Shown: positions 35,258 through 44,934, counted from the stretch's first letter. The stretch is 64,000 bases of DNA from Roseiarcus sp963832305 (GCA_963832305.1 CAWHTU010000002.1:1-64000), one strand, 5' to 3'. The notes: generated by a model from the sequence alone, not told the origin. Numbers and translations are program-made.

Positions 35258-38134
35258 CTAAACGCCCAAGGCGCGCTTGGCCAGCGACAGCGCAAACTTG
35301 GCCGCGAGCTTCCTCCAGCCGGGAAGACCAGAGGCCTGGATGTCGCTCCGCATGTGGCGGATCGCCACATCGAACCCAGAGGATCGCTCTTCCGCGACGA
35401 CGGGAATGTGCAGCGGGGACGAGGTCTCCTCATCGAACCTCCTCCGCCCTTCCTCGGTGAGGTCCACTTCGAGGAAAGTGCCCCGCGGTTCTGATACCGC
35501 GCGCTCGGACCAAGCGATGGCCTCTTCGAGATCCGCCGCCAATTGAGTGAATGGCTCTCCTTTGACGATTTCGGGATATTCGGCGGAAAGCGTCGTCATT
35601 CGGCAACCGGCGGGCAGCAGCTTCTTGAGCATTTGACCGGGAAAGCCGTATTCCCGACGTGGATTGAACTTGCTCCGGTCCGCCACATAGACCGCCGCCG
35701 GCGCGTCGAACGATACGTTTGCCAATAGGTCGAAGACCGGCGCATCCGCAATCACAAGCAACTGAACCTTTCGCCCCTCGCGCAGAAACTGGCGCGCAAT
35801 GTCCGTCGCAACAATGGCGCCCTGACAATTTCCCGCGAGGACATAAGGCCCGCGGGGAGACGCCTGCCTGATTTCCTCGGCATAGCGTCTCGTGAGGGCT
35901 TTAGCGGTCGGCGTGCCATACTCCAGAAGCAAATATCCGGACCGCATCGCGAAGGTGGGATGACGCGCGCCGAGCACGGCGCCAAGTCGCTCGGCCTCCT
36001 TCGAGTCCTGCGTGCACCAGAACACCGGGAGCCCGCTTTGCGCAGTCCCAACTCGCCGCAGCAGTCCGCCCTCTCTGACTGGACTTCCCGGCCAGGACTT
36101 TAGAAGAGCCCGCAGTCTTGCGGTCGTTGTCTCAGGAAGCGACGTCCCGTCGCCGTTTGGCTCCGGGGTCGAAGACGCCCATGCGCCGACCCGCTCGGAG
36201 GGACTCAAGGTCCGCCCGACGGGGCGCTCGGGCGACCGTCGGAAGAAACCTGCAATCTCGGATATGCTCACCTTCCCGGGGAATGCCGCAAACGGAACTG
36301 GCGATCCGAATTTCTCCTCAAGGAGAAACGATAACTGAAGGGCCAGAATCGAATCTCCGCCCATAGCAAAAAAATCGGCGCCGCGATCGACGTTCTGGGA
36401 ACACTTCAACAGTCGGGCCCAAACCAATCGGATTTCCCGCTCGATGTCGTCCTCGGTCTTCGCGGGCGAAGAAGTTTGTAAATCCAGGCGATGGACCCGT
36501 TTCTCAGCCCCAGCATCGCCAAGCCCGGCCGCCAGTTGCAGCCGCCTCACCTTTCCGAGCGGCGTTCTGGGGACGTCCCGCCGGTCGATGAGCGCAACCG
36601 CTTCTGGGACGAAGCGATAGGTCGAGGCCAGGATTTCGCGGACCTCGCCCGCGACTTGCGCGACTACGAAATCGTCAGCCTCCTCGACCGCGACGAATAT
36701 TGCGAACGCCTTTCCGCCGGCGGGATCTCGCGCCGAAGCCGCGCTGGCCAAGGGAGCGGCGTAGACCTCGCTGAATGCGCTCCGTGTTTTGATCGCCTCC
36801 TCAATCTCCTGGCACGAGTATTTCCGCGCGTTCACGACGATCAGCTCTTTCTCACGGCCGATGACGGCGAGCTTTCCGTTCGTAAGGGCGCCCAGGTCGC
36901 CGGTCCGCAACCAGCCGTCGGCGGTAAAGAGCCTACTTGTCTCGCCGGCGTCGCCTATGTAGCCGGAAGCCATCGTCGGACCACGCACTTCGATTGCGCC
37001 GACGCAGTCCTCGTTCAGGACTTGGCCGTCTCCGCCGACGACGCGCACAGCATGTCCCGCGGTTGGCCGGTCGAGAAGGATGCGCCCCTCGTTGAATGTA
37101 GCCGAAGCGGCGGAAAAGGGAGTTGCGCCGCCGACAACCGGCCCGCACTCCGTCAAGCCATAGCCCAGGATGATGGCGTCCTCGCGCAACCCGAACGGCG
37201 CGAGACAATCGAAAAACTGGCGGCAGAGAATGGGAGAGATGGGTTCCGCGCCGACGCCGATCTTCCGGATGTGATCGAGCCGCCAGCGTCTTCCTGGGTA
37301 GGCCTCGAGGGCGCCAATGATAAGGGAGACGCCAAAGTTCGTCATTGTCGCGTGGGTGGCCTGCGTCTCTTCCATGACGTCCAGCCAAACGAGCGGATTG
37401 GCGACGAAGCACTCGGCGTCCAGGTGGACCTTGCGCTTCAGGTTTGGCGCCGCCAACCCCAACCCCATGACGTGGTCGTAAGGCGACCACGACAGAAACG
37501 TACTGCCGTTCTCGGCATCCGGCACTTTCGGCCACCACCGGGCGAGCACCGCCCGCTCGCTGAGGCCAACCATCTTAGGCCGGCCCGTGGCGCCGGAAGT
37601 GAGGATGGCGAGGCAAAGTCGCTCGCTTCCGGCTTCGAAGAGATTTGGCAAATCCGGCCGGCCGCGCGTCTGTTCCGCGAACTCACTGAAGACGATGCTG
37701 TCCAGTGGTGCGCTCGCGGCGAGGCGCGAATCGTCAGTGATGAGAGTGGCGGCCCTGTCGAGAGCCCTTCGCACGAACGCGAGAACCTCGTCGCAACCCT
37801 TTTGTCCGAAGCGCCGCTCGACGTCATGGATTAGCGGCACGGCGACGAAGCCGCCTACAGCGGACGCCCAAAGGGCGGGGATGAAATCCTCGCTGTGGCG
37901 AAGATTGATGATGAGGCCGTCGCCCGGCCGCATTCCGCGCTCCTGCAAGCCGGCGGCTAGTCTTGCCGCTTCTTCGAGCGTTTCTTGGTAGGTAGAAGTT
38001 CGGTGCGGCGCGTTCGCCTTCGCGTGGATGAAGCCCCCTTCAGGGAAACGCGCGGGCGCGCCGGAGATTGCGTCGCGCAAGCATGCGTATGGCGGCGCCT
38101 CGATGCTCTCGCCATGCGCGATGGCGAGCGTCAT
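35258..38134 (-). CDS. NRPS-like A-T-TE protein: adenylation, carrier and thioesterase-like domains
   Basis: A 958-residue protein of three domains. The ANL adenylation domain (1-545) shows LTSGATGRPK (178-187), YGLTECGP (325-332), RTGDLG (410-415) and PLGKVRR (catalytic lysine near 528). The carrier domain (555-635) has FFAMGGDSILALQL, with the phosphopantetheine serine at 595. The alpha/beta-hydrolase thioesterase (about 700-958) has its nucleophile elbow as GNCQG (768-772): cysteine replaces the usual serine, and the C-terminal catalytic histidine is not evident. A-T-TE proteins without condensation domains make furanones or quinones from aryl or keto acids (RalA, atromentin synthetase). 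The ATG overlaps the stop of the upstream YdcF gene (ATGA), which fixes the start. The substrate is unknown. Confidence 0.88.
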   Translation of the reverse strand: MTLAIAHGESIEAPPYACLRDAISGAPARFPEGGFIHAKANAPHRTSTYQETLEEAARLAAGLQERGMRPGDGLIINLRHSEDFIPALWASAVGGFVAVPLIHDVERRFGQKGCDEVLAFVRRALDRAATLITDDSRLAASAPLDSIVFSEFAEQTRGRPDLPNLFEAGSERLCLAILTSGATGRPKMVGLSERAVLARWWPKVPDAENGSTFLSWSPYDHVMGLGLAAPNLKRKVHLDAECFVANPLVWLDVMEETQATHATMTNFGVSLIIGALEAYPGRRWRLDHIRKIGVGAEPISPILCRQFFDCLAPFGLREDAIILGYGLTECGPVVGGATPFSAASATFNEGRILLDRPTAGHAVRVVGGDGQVLNEDCVGAIEVRGPTMASGYIGDAGETSRLFTADGWLRTGDLGALTNGKLAVIGREKELIVVNARKYSCQEIEEAIKTRSAFSEVYAAPLASAASARDPAGGKAFAIFVAVEEADDFVVAQVAGEVREILASTYRFVPEAVALIDRRDVPRTPLGKVRRLQLAAGLGDAGAEKRVHRLDLQTSSPAKTEDDIEREIRLVWARLLKCSQNVDRGADFFAMGGDSILALQLSFLLEEKFGSPVPFAAFPGKVSISEIAGFFRRSPERPVGRTLSPSERVGAWASSTPEPNGDGTSLPETTTARLRALLKSWPGSPVREGGLLRRVGTAQSGLPVFWCTQDSKEAERLGAVLGARHPTFAMRSGYLLLEYGTPTAKALTRRYAEEIRQASPRGPYVLAGNCQGAIVATDIARQFLREGRKVQLLVIADAPVFDLLANVSFDAPAAVYVADRSKFNPRREYGFPGQMLKKLLPAGCRMTTLSAEYPEIVKGEPFTQLAADLEEAIAWSERAVSEPRGTFLEVDLTEEGRRRFDEETSSPLHIPVVAEERSSGFDVAIRHMRSDIQASGLPGWRKLAAKFALSLAKRALGV

Positions 38135-38694
38135 ACTGCGGTTTTCTCGGCTTCGTGGATCGAGACGGAGTAGTATTTTTCGATCTTGGCGAGCTCCGAC
38201 GCGACATTCTCGCGCCCATGGTGGGATTGGCGCCAATCCGAAGATGAATAATGCCTGCTCGGATAGCAGACCCACCCAATCTCGACTGAGCGCGGGAAAT
38301 GGCGCCGCGCCGCGATGATCGCTCGTCTGATGTGATAGTGGATCGTGACCAGCACGATTGATCTTAACTCCTCGAGGCCGATCTTCGCATCGAGGAGGTC
38401 CCTGGAAAAGCTTATGTTCTGATCGGTATGCGCCGCTCTGGGTTCGACCAGGATATCCGCCTTCGGAACGCCTGACGCGCGCGCGAGCGCGGCCATCTCG
38501 ATCGCTTCCGTCGCCTTGATCCTTGAATTATATCCTCCAGTAAACAAGAGCCTTTTAGCCTTGCCCTCCCGGTACAACCCGATGCCGCGGGTGACTGGCC
38601 GGCGCCAATCGCTCATTCCAAGAACAATAGCGACGTCGGCATCCAGAAAGTTATCTGGAACGAAAATGTATTTCCCGACTCGAGTGACGTCCAT
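38131..38694 (-). CDS. YdcF/SanA-family DUF218 protein
   Basis: A 187-residue alpha/beta protein of the DUF218 family: DADVAIVLGMSDWRRPVTRG, then LYREGKAKRLLFTGGYNS, then ILVEPRAAHTDQNISFSRDL and VLVTIHYHIRRAIIAARRHF. This matches the fold's G-D-x-x-R/T-G-G and E-x-x-S-x-T-x-E positions. Family members act near the cell envelope or bind nucleotide-like ligands; none has a firm biochemical role. Unlike SanA it has no membrane helix. Its stop overlaps the start of the NRPS-like gene by four bases, so the two are co-translated and probably work in the same pathway. Confidence 0.85.
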   Translation of the reverse strand: MDVTRVGKYIFVPDNFLDADVAIVLGMSDWRRPVTRGIGLYREGKAKRLLFTGGYNSRIKATEAIEMAALARASGVPKADILVEPRAAHTDQNISFSRDLLDAKIGLEELRSIVLVTIHYHIRRAIIAARRHFPRSVEIGWVCYPSRHYSSSDWRQSHHGRENVASELAKIEKYYSVSIHEAEKTAV

Positions 38695-38742
38695 GTCCGA
38701 TTCCGGGTGTTTGCTACACCCTTTGCGCAGCGAGCGTCTACA

Positions 38743-39855
38743 TTACGTTAACCGGTTCAGTTTGTTCCGCAGCGTTCGGACGCGCGTCGCGGATTTGTTC
38801 AAGGCGTCGACGGACAATGTTCCATCCGCCAACGCTTCGCTGATCCACGACGCGATCGTTTCGGGCAAGGCGGGATCGTAATTCTTGCGGTTTCTTACCA
38901 TGAGCGCGTCGTTGCCCGCTCCCAAAGCCTGCATGATCGCCGAGCGGCGCGCGAAACCATAACCGACCGCGCCCATATCGAGATCGTCCGTCATCGCGAC
39001 GCCGTCGAAGTCGAGGTCATTGCGCAGAAGTCCCGTGACGATCTCGGGCGACAGCGCCGCCGGACGGTTGTCGGGCGCGATGGTCTTAAGGAGCGAATAG
39101 CCGCTCATCACCGCGGCGGCGCCCTCTTCGCGGATCAGGCGCCTGAACGGGAGCAGGTCAGCTTGCGACCAGACTGCGGTAATGTCTGGCGCCCACTCGT
39201 GACTGTCGCTTTGCGCGCCGCCCTGGCCCGGGAAGTGCTTGAGCGCGCAGCATACGCCGCTCGCCCCAAAACCGCGAATGAAAGCGCCTGCATAGGCGGT
39301 CACAGTTTCGGCGTTGTCGCTGAATGCTCTGCCATATCGGCCGATAGCCGGGTTGCCGGGATTCTCGAGGTCGACGACAGGCGCGAGGTTCAAATTGAAT
39401 CCGAGGCCAGCCATGGCGCGTCCGGCCTCTGTATAGATTTCTTCCGCCTCCGCGACGCTATATTCAGCGGCGACTTGCAGCGCGGAGGGAAGTCTGGCGC
39501 AGCCATGCGCCTCGATCAGCCGCTGGACAGCGCCCCCCTCATGATCGATGGCGAGGATCACCTTTCGTGACGACCCGCCGGAAAAGAGACTGGTGAGACC
39601 CAGCACCTCGTCTTTGTCTCCAATATTGTCCTTGACAAAAACGACCCCGCCGACCGCTCCGTCGTGAATCTGCTTGGCAAGCGCCTGCGCTGCGGGAGAT
39701 TGCGCGTTGCTGCCGGAAAATCCCAGAATCAGCAGTTCGCCCGCGATGGCGCGCGCCTCCTGTGTCGGCGCGGCCGCAGTTAGTCGCGCATTGTCTGCGC
39801 CGACGAGAGCCGCCGACACGCCGGCGACGCTGAGCAGGAAGTTGCGGCGGTCCAT
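38743..39855 (-). CDS. exported glycoside hydrolase family 3, beta-N-acetylhexosaminidase-like
   Basis: A 370-residue GH3 enzyme. A twin-arginine-type leader starts the protein (MDRRNFLLSVAGVSAALVG). The catalytic region has ILAIDHEGGAVQRL, LNLAPVVDLEN, ALKHFPGQGGAQSDSHEWAP (the NagZ-type D-x-H acid/base loop) and VAMTDDLDMGAV, which holds the nucleophile aspartate. NagZ cleaves N-acetylglucosamine from muropeptides in the cytoplasm; a Tat-exported version would act in the periplasm or on external substrates. The ATG at 39855 is set by the leader. It lies 48 bp upstream of the YdcF gene in the same direction and may head that transcript. Confidence 0.88.
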   Translation of the reverse strand: MDRRNFLLSVAGVSAALVGADNARLTAAAPTQEARAIAGELLILGFSGSNAQSPAAQALAKQIHDGAVGGVVFVKDNIGDKDEVLGLTSLFSGGSSRKVILAIDHEGGAVQRLIEAHGCARLPSALQVAAEYSVAEAEEIYTEAGRAMAGLGFNLNLAPVVDLENPGNPAIGRYGRAFSDNAETVTAYAGAFIRGFGASGVCCALKHFPGQGGAQSDSHEWAPDITAVWSQADLLPFRRLIREEGAAAVMSGYSLLKTIAPDNRPAALSPEIVTGLLRNDLDFDGVAMTDDLDMGAVGYGFARRSAIMQALGAGNDALMVRNRKNYDPALPETIASWISEALADGTLSVDALNKSATRVRTLRNKLNRLT

Positions 39856-39980
39856 ACTGCTCCGCGAAACTAGGTGTCGGGTATCAACCAGGACTTTGGT
39901 TAATTTACCATCCCTGCTCGAACGGGCGTCGTAAACCTTTTGGCTGGCGTGGAAAAAGACAAAAACGTTTGATGCCAGGG

Positions 39981-40142
39981 TCAGCGGCCCGCGTAGAAGC
40001 CGCTGGTCTGCGCCTGATGGATGGGATCCTGGACGCCGGAGACGGCGAAGCGGGCTGACCGGACCGATCCGTTTGGCGATTCGGTGGCGTTGCATCCGGC
40101 GAGCGCCAACGCAACCAAAGCGAAAATGATCGAAAGGCGCAT
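39981..40142 (-). CDS. small lipoprotein
   Basis: A 53-residue protein with a lipoprotein signal (LSIIFALVALALAGC, lipobox LAGC) and a mature chain of only about 36 residues (ATESPNGSVRSARF and VQDPIHQAQTSGFYAGR). A GGAG ribosome site lies nine bases before the ATG. It is likely anchored in the inner or outer membrane. I do not recognise a family. The gaps on both sides (39856-39980 and 40143-40336) show nothing else. Confidence 0.6.
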   Translation of the reverse strand: MRLSIIFALVALALAGCNATESPNGSVRSARFAVSGVQDPIHQAQTSGFYAGR

Positions 40143-40336
40143 GGGCGCATTCTCCTGGTTCGCTTGAAATCCGGCTAGGACTGGCGCGATCGTCGCCGTT
40201 CCGAGGCTGGAAAAAGGCCCTGCTCTTTCGCCGACGGTTCCCAGCCAGCGGGAGAAGCCAGCCCCATCCTCTACGCGAGGCAGGCCGCCTTGGATCACAC
40301 GGACGAAGCGCGATCGGCTTTCGACTCTGCTCGCTG

Positions 40337-41330
40337 CTAGGACGGGGCCGCTCGCGCAGCCGCAGCGATAAGCTCGAAGGAGCGCAGGCGCGCACGATGC
40401 TCGTAGACGTCGGAGACGACGATCAGTTCATCGGCGCCGGTTTCCGCGACCAGCGCTTCGATGCCGGCGCGGACCGTTTCGGGCGAGCCGACGATGGAGC
40501 GGGCCAGCATCCTTTGCGCCTGCGCCTTCTCCATCGGCGACCAGTAGCCCTCGATGTCGTCGATCGGCGGCTGGCTCAAGCCGCGCGCGCCGCGAAAGAT
40601 GTTGGCGAACGACATCTGCTGGGTCGTGGCGAGGCGACGCGCTTCGGCGTCGCTGTCGGCGGCGATGATGTTGACGCCGACCATTGCGTAGGGCTGGTCG
40701 AGTTGTTCGGACGGCTTGAAGCGGCTGCGATAGATCTCGAGCGCGGGAATGAGCAGGTCGGGCGCGAAATGCGATGCGAATGCATAAGGGAGCCCGAGCT
40801 CCGCGGCGAGCATCGCGCCGAAATGGCTGGATCCGAGGATCCAGAGCGGCACTTCCGTTCCTGCCGCCGGCACCGCCTGGATGCGTTGGCCGGAAGCGGC
40901 TGGAGCCAGGAACGCCTGCAACTCGATAACATCCTGGGGGAAGGTTTCCGCGGCCTCCGGCGGACGGCGCAAGGCGCGCAACGTGATCTGGTCCGTGCCA
41001 GGCGCGCGGCCGAGTCCGAGGTCGATGCGTCCCGGAAAGAGCCGCGCCAGCGTTCCGAACTGCTCGGCGATGACATAGGGCGCATGGTTTGGCAGCATGA
41101 TGCCGCCCGCCCCGACGCGGATCGTCGTCGTACCCGCCGCGAGGTGGGCAAGCACGACCGACGTCGCGGCGCTCGCGACGCCTGGCATGTTGTGATGCTC
41201 CGCCACCCAGATGCGGCGATAGCCCCATCGCTCGGCATTGGCGGCCAGGTCGCGGGCGTTCATCGAGCGCGCCACCGGCGTCAGTCTCCTGGGTCACCCG
41301 GACAAGCTCGAGAATGGATAAGGGGGTCAT
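40337..41330 (-). pseudogene. LLM-class flavin-dependent oxidoreductase, frameshifted near the N-terminus
   Basis: A luciferase-like monooxygenase with TIM-barrel fold, about 330 residues. The frame from 41330 gives the correct N-terminus (MTPLSILELVRVTQETDAGG, then AL). From about 41263 the other frame continues it (NARDLAANAERWGYRRIWVA and EHHNMPGVASAATSVVLAHL, to AGGIMLPNHAPYVIAEQFGT and IDLGLGRAPGTDQ). One surplus base near 41263 separates them. Read as it stands, a shortened product could start at 41275 (GTG) or 41263 but would lack the first beta strand. The family uses FMNH2 from a partner reductase; the substrate is unknown. A sequencing indel is likely. Confidence 0.85.
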
Positions 41331-41482
41331 TGGCAAGGCGACAGTTCTCGCGTCCCGTTGTTTCTCTGGCCGGAAAGCCCTGGTCGACGCCAGACCCGCG
41401 CGGGTTCCGCAACGCGCGCCTCGACAACGCAGGCCTGGCGGCTAAGCGAAACGCGCGGAACGGCTTTTGCCCGGAGTCTACG

Positions 41483-41727
41483 ATGATGGTCAACAGGATC
41501 GCCTCGATCGGCGTCGCAGCCGCTTTGATACTCGCGCCGCTGGTCGCCTTCGGTCAGACCAGCCGGCCCACGCCAGGTGTGGCTTCGGCGTCCGCCATCC
41601 AGAGAACCGGGGCCGGCGCCGGATCGAACGCCGCCCGGGCGCGACCCCGAGGGACTCTCAACAGACAACGGGCGCGTTCGCGACCGCCGAACATGCGCGC
41701 CAGGTCCTCGCCACGCCCCGTCACTGA
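41483..41727 (+). CDS. small exported protein, probably frameshifted
   Basis: From the ATG at 41483 (GGAG seven bases upstream) a clear signal peptide is read: NRIASIGVAAALILAPLVAFGQ, after which TSRPTPGVASASAIQRTGAG follows. Past about 41635 this frame turns arginine-rich. The neighbouring frame gives a more normal tail (PGATPRDSQQTTGAFATAEH, then ARQVLATPRH) that stops at 41727. A one-base indel near 41635 would join them into an exported protein of about 81 residues. No family is recognised. If the frame is taken literally it runs on over the antisense of gltS. Confidence 0.4.
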
Positions 41728-41758
41728 TCGAACGGCCGGCGGGTGGCCGCCCGCATCC

Positions 41759-42964
41759 TCACCGCGCCATAAACCCGATCGCGATCGCGTTCGCGATGTC
41801 GATGAAAAAGGCGGAGACCAGCGGCAGGATGATAAAGGCCTGCGCGCAGGCGCCGTGCAGTTTGGTCACCGCAGTCATGTTGGCGATGGCGGTCGGCGTA
41901 GCTCCGAGGGTGATGCCGGTGAACCCGGCCGAGATCACCGCAGCCTGGTAGTTTCCGCCCATCGCGGGGAAGACGGCGAAGACGATATAGGCCACCGCGG
42001 CGATCGTCTGGGCCGCGAGAACGACGACCAGCGCCGGCCCGAGACCGCCGAGCGTCCAGAGCTGCATGCTCATCAGCGACATCGCCAGAAAGACATTCAG
42101 CGAGAGGTCCGAGGTCAGCGCGAGCGCGCGTGTCCGTGTTGGCCACTCGAGGCTGGGAAAGAGGCGCGGAACAACATTGGTGACGATGATCGCGACCAGG
42201 AGGCAGACAACGAAAAGCGGCAGCTTGACGCCGGTCTCTTCGACCGTCTCCTCGAGCGTGTAGCCGATCAGGATCACGATATTGAGCACGAGCAGCGTGC
42301 GCAGAAGCCCGACGTGGCTGATGTCGTCGGTCGGCTTCAAGTCCGGGACGTCCGGCAGTCCCACAACCGGATCGGGCGCCGATGGTCCGCGGAGCTTGTG
42401 ACGGGCGATCAGGAAGCCGGCGATCGGCCCACCGACCAGGCTTGCGACCACAAGCCCAAGCGTCGCGACGGCGATGCCGACTTCGAGCGCGTTCGCGAGC
42501 CCGAACCGCTCGGCGATGACCGGCGCCCACGCGATTGTCGTTCCGTGTCCGCCAATGAGCGAGGCCGAGCCGAGAAAGGGCGTGAGCCCCCTCGGCAGTC
42601 CGAGCGCGGCGACGCTGCCGGCGGCGATCAGGTTCTGGATGACGAGATAGACGAGGGTCAGGCCGAGGAGCACGAGAAATGGGCGGCCGCCTGCAATGAG
42701 GTCGTCGAGCTTGGCGTTGAGGCCGATGCCGGTGAAGAAATAAAGCAGAAGCAGGTCACGCGCGCCGAGCGAGAAGCCGATCTCAACTCCGAGCCCGACG
42801 TAGGCGATGAGCGTGAGCACGGCCGCGAGGAGTCCGCCGGTCACCGCCTCCGGAATGTTCCAGCGCCTGAGCGGCGGGATGAGACGATTGAGCCCAGCGC
42901 CGGTGAAGAACACGAGAATGGCGATCGTGAAGGTCAGCAGGCCGGGCGCCTCGATCGCCGTCAT
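41759..42964 (-). CDS. gltS: sodium/glutamate symporter
   Basis: A 401-residue inner-membrane carrier of the ESS family that couples glutamate uptake to sodium. It has about ten helices, with the two re-entrant-loop motifs GSASLIGGHGTTIAWAP in the N-terminal half and SAGFTGITLGATPTAIANM in the C-terminal half. The ATG at 42964 starts the conserved sequence. It lies 49 bp downstream of the glutaminase gene on the same strand, so glutaminase-made glutamate and its transport are probably co-regulated. Confidence 0.93.
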   Translation of the reverse strand: MTAIEAPGLLTFTIAILVFFTGAGLNRLIPPLRRWNIPEAVTGGLLAAVLTLIAYVGLGVEIGFSLGARDLLLLYFFTGIGLNAKLDDLIAGGRPFLVLLGLTLVYLVIQNLIAAGSVAALGLPRGLTPFLGSASLIGGHGTTIAWAPVIAERFGLANALEVGIAVATLGLVVASLVGGPIAGFLIARHKLRGPSAPDPVVGLPDVPDLKPTDDISHVGLLRTLLVLNIVILIGYTLEETVEETGVKLPLFVVCLLVAIIVTNVVPRLFPSLEWPTRTRALALTSDLSLNVFLAMSLMSMQLWTLGGLGPALVVVLAAQTIAAVAYIVFAVFPAMGGNYQAAVISAGFTGITLGATPTAIANMTAVTKLHGACAQAFIILPLVSAFFIDIANAIAIGFMAR

Positions 42965-43013
42965 TTTCAATCCGTTCCCGCCGTCCGCCCAAGCGCGATG
43001 GCGTGGGCGGATT

Positions 43014-44018
43014 TCATATTTCCGCCGCCGAGGCAAACAGGCTGAGGCCGAGGCAGCGCGAAAGGTAGCGAGCGGCGAGCTGACCCTTGACGCTATTGCC
43101 TGCGTCGTCGAGCCGCGGAGCGAAGGCGCCGAATCCGCCCTTGCCAGGCGAAACCGTGACGATGCCGCCGCCGATCCCGCTCTTGCCCGGCAGCCCGACG
43201 TCGTAAAGCCAGTCGCCCGAAGTCTCGTAGAGGCCCGCCGTCGCCATCACCGCCAATGCGCACTTGCAGCTCTCGGCGCCGATCACACGCGTTCCGGTCA
43301 GCGGGTTGACGCCGCCGTCGGCAAGCGTCGCGCCCATGACCGCAAGGTCCCGCGCGGATACGTTGAGCGAACATTGCCGCGTATAGAGATCGACGGCGTG
43401 GGCGGGGTCGATGGCGATCCGTCCGTGACTGTGAAGCAACTGGCCGATCGCCTGGTTGCGCGAATTGCCGTTCGACGCGGAGGCGAATACGGCGTCGTTG
43501 ATCTTGAGCCCGCGGCCGGCGAATCGAGACAGCCCGTCGAGGATGAACCGCCATTGGTCTTCGACCGTCGACCCTGGCGCCAGGCTGGTCGTGGAGATTG
43601 CGCCCGGATTGACCATCGGATTGGTCCTCCCGTCGTCACTTCGCTCGATCGCGGCGAGCGAGTTGAACGGCAGGCCAGTCGCGTTGACGCCGATGCGCCG
43701 GCGCGCGGCCTCGACGCCCAGAACCTCGCAGACGAGGGCGAACACGAACGGCTTCGACACGCTCATGATCGAGAACAAATGATCGGAGTCGCCGCTGGCG
43801 TAAGCCGCGCCGTTGACGCCGAACACGCAGAGGCCGAAGAGATCGGGCGGCGCCTCGGCGAGCGCAGGGTAGACATCGGAGTTCAGGCCGTCCCGGTTAG
43901 CCCTGAAGCGCTCGTGTGCTTGCGACACCAGTGTCCGCACGACGTCCGGCGCGGGCAGGCGCCCGGTCGAGACATAGGGCGGATCGAGGGACGCCTCGCT
44001 CAGCCGGTCCGAACTCAC
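43014..44018 (-). CDS. glsA: glutaminase A
   Basis: A 334-residue enzyme converting glutamine to glutamate and ammonia. It belongs to the serine-dependent beta-lactamase fold: the nucleophile motif S-V-S-K is at residues 86-89 (LFSIMSVSKPFVFAL). NPMVNPGAIST, NARDLAVMGATLADGGVNP-type sequence and GLPGKSGIGGGIV complete the site. Length is normal for the short bacterial form. It forms a two-gene unit with gltS. In other bacteria glutaminase helps acid resistance by releasing ammonia; that role here is inference. The transglutaminase gene begins 33 bp upstream. Confidence 0.94.
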   Translation of the reverse strand: MSSDRLSEASLDPPYVSTGRLPAPDVVRTLVSQAHERFRANRDGLNSDVYPALAEAPPDLFGLCVFGVNGAAYASGDSDHLFSIMSVSKPFVFALVCEVLGVEAARRRIGVNATGLPFNSLAAIERSDDGRTNPMVNPGAISTTSLAPGSTVEDQWRFILDGLSRFAGRGLKINDAVFASASNGNSRNQAIGQLLHSHGRIAIDPAHAVDLYTRQCSLNVSARDLAVMGATLADGGVNPLTGTRVIGAESCKCALAVMATAGLYETSGDWLYDVGLPGKSGIGGGIVTVSPGKGGFGAFAPRLDDAGNSVKGQLAARYLSRCLGLSLFASAAEI

Positions 44019-44051
44019 CCCTCGCTCCCCAGTCCCGAGACGCTGGTCGGA

Positions 44052-44934
44052 TCAGATCGGCGCGGCGCGGACGGCGACGTCCACGCTGAGCCCGATCGAG
44101 TCATTCGGGCTGCCGATGTATCCACCCGATACCGGCAGCGCTTGCGCGGCCGACCTCGCGACGCCGACGCGCACGAGGTTGGAGCCGGCGATGAGGCCGT
44201 TGGTCGGATCGTATTCCATCCATCCAGCCCCCGGCAAATAAGCGTTGCACCACGCGTGCGTGCTGCCTCCGCCCCGCGTCGTTCCCGACGTATCGTCATA
44301 GAGGTATCCGGTCACGAAGCGCGCGGCGACGCCGAAGCTGCGCAACGCTTCCATCATCAGCACCGCGAAATCGCGACACGTGCCCGATCCGCGAGCGATT
44401 GTCTCGGCCGCGGTCTGCGTCCCTTCCTCGTGCCGCGCCTCATAGCGGAATTCGGCTTTTATGGCGTGCGTCATGGCCTCCATCACCGCGAGCGTCCGAG
44501 CCTTGCCCGCGCCGAGGAAGCCGCGCGCCCATAGCTCCACGGCTCCGTCAGGGTCGGGAATTTGCGGTTTGGCAAGGCTCGCAAGGTCGGGAATCTCCCC
44601 GGGCGCGTAGACGAACGGAAAGGCTTCTGCGCCCGGGTCGAGGCTGTAGACCGGCAGCGGCGGTCCATCCGGGTGATGGGTCAGTTCGAGGGTCGAAACG
44701 ATGCTGAGCCGTTCCGTCCGCAGAACTCTCCGGCCATTCGAGAAAGCAGATCGAATTGTCGAACGTGTCATGGGTCCAATGAACGAGCGAGGGCTTCGGA
44801 TCGACGGCGAGGCCGGCGTGGTGAAGCCTGAGGTCATGGCTGTCGTCAGGCCGCAGCATCAAGCGATGACGGGTCAGGCCGACCGGGTTCCGGTAGTTGT
44901 ATTCCGTCGAATGCACGATGCTGATTCTGGCCAT
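44052..44934 (-). pseudogene. transglutaminase-like protease family protein, frameshifted
   Basis: A bacterial transglutaminase-like protein of about 290 residues. The correct N-terminus starts at 44934 (MARISIVHSTEYNYRNPVGL, then HRLMLRPDDSHDLR, to FDNSICFLEW). Near 44730 the frame changes and the rest continues (RRVLRTERLSIVSTLELTH through the catalytic core RGSGTCRDFAVLMMEALRSF, then GGGSTHAWCNAYLPGAGWM and YDPTNGLI). The Cys-His-Asp triad is visible. A one-base shift separates the parts. As written, a 261-codon frame begins inside the gene at 44837 with a wrong N-terminus. It is probably a cytoplasmic peptidase or amidase; the substrate is unknown. Confidence 0.87.

Noticed and set aside
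36491..37834. 447-codon + strand frame
   Set aside because: It is the shadow of the adenylation domain and has no recognisable motif.
40397..43045. 882-codon + strand frame spanning several genes
   Set aside because: It runs antisense across the LLM oxidoreductase and GltS genes, which have clear family motifs. Only the short 41483-41635 part looks like a real signal peptide.
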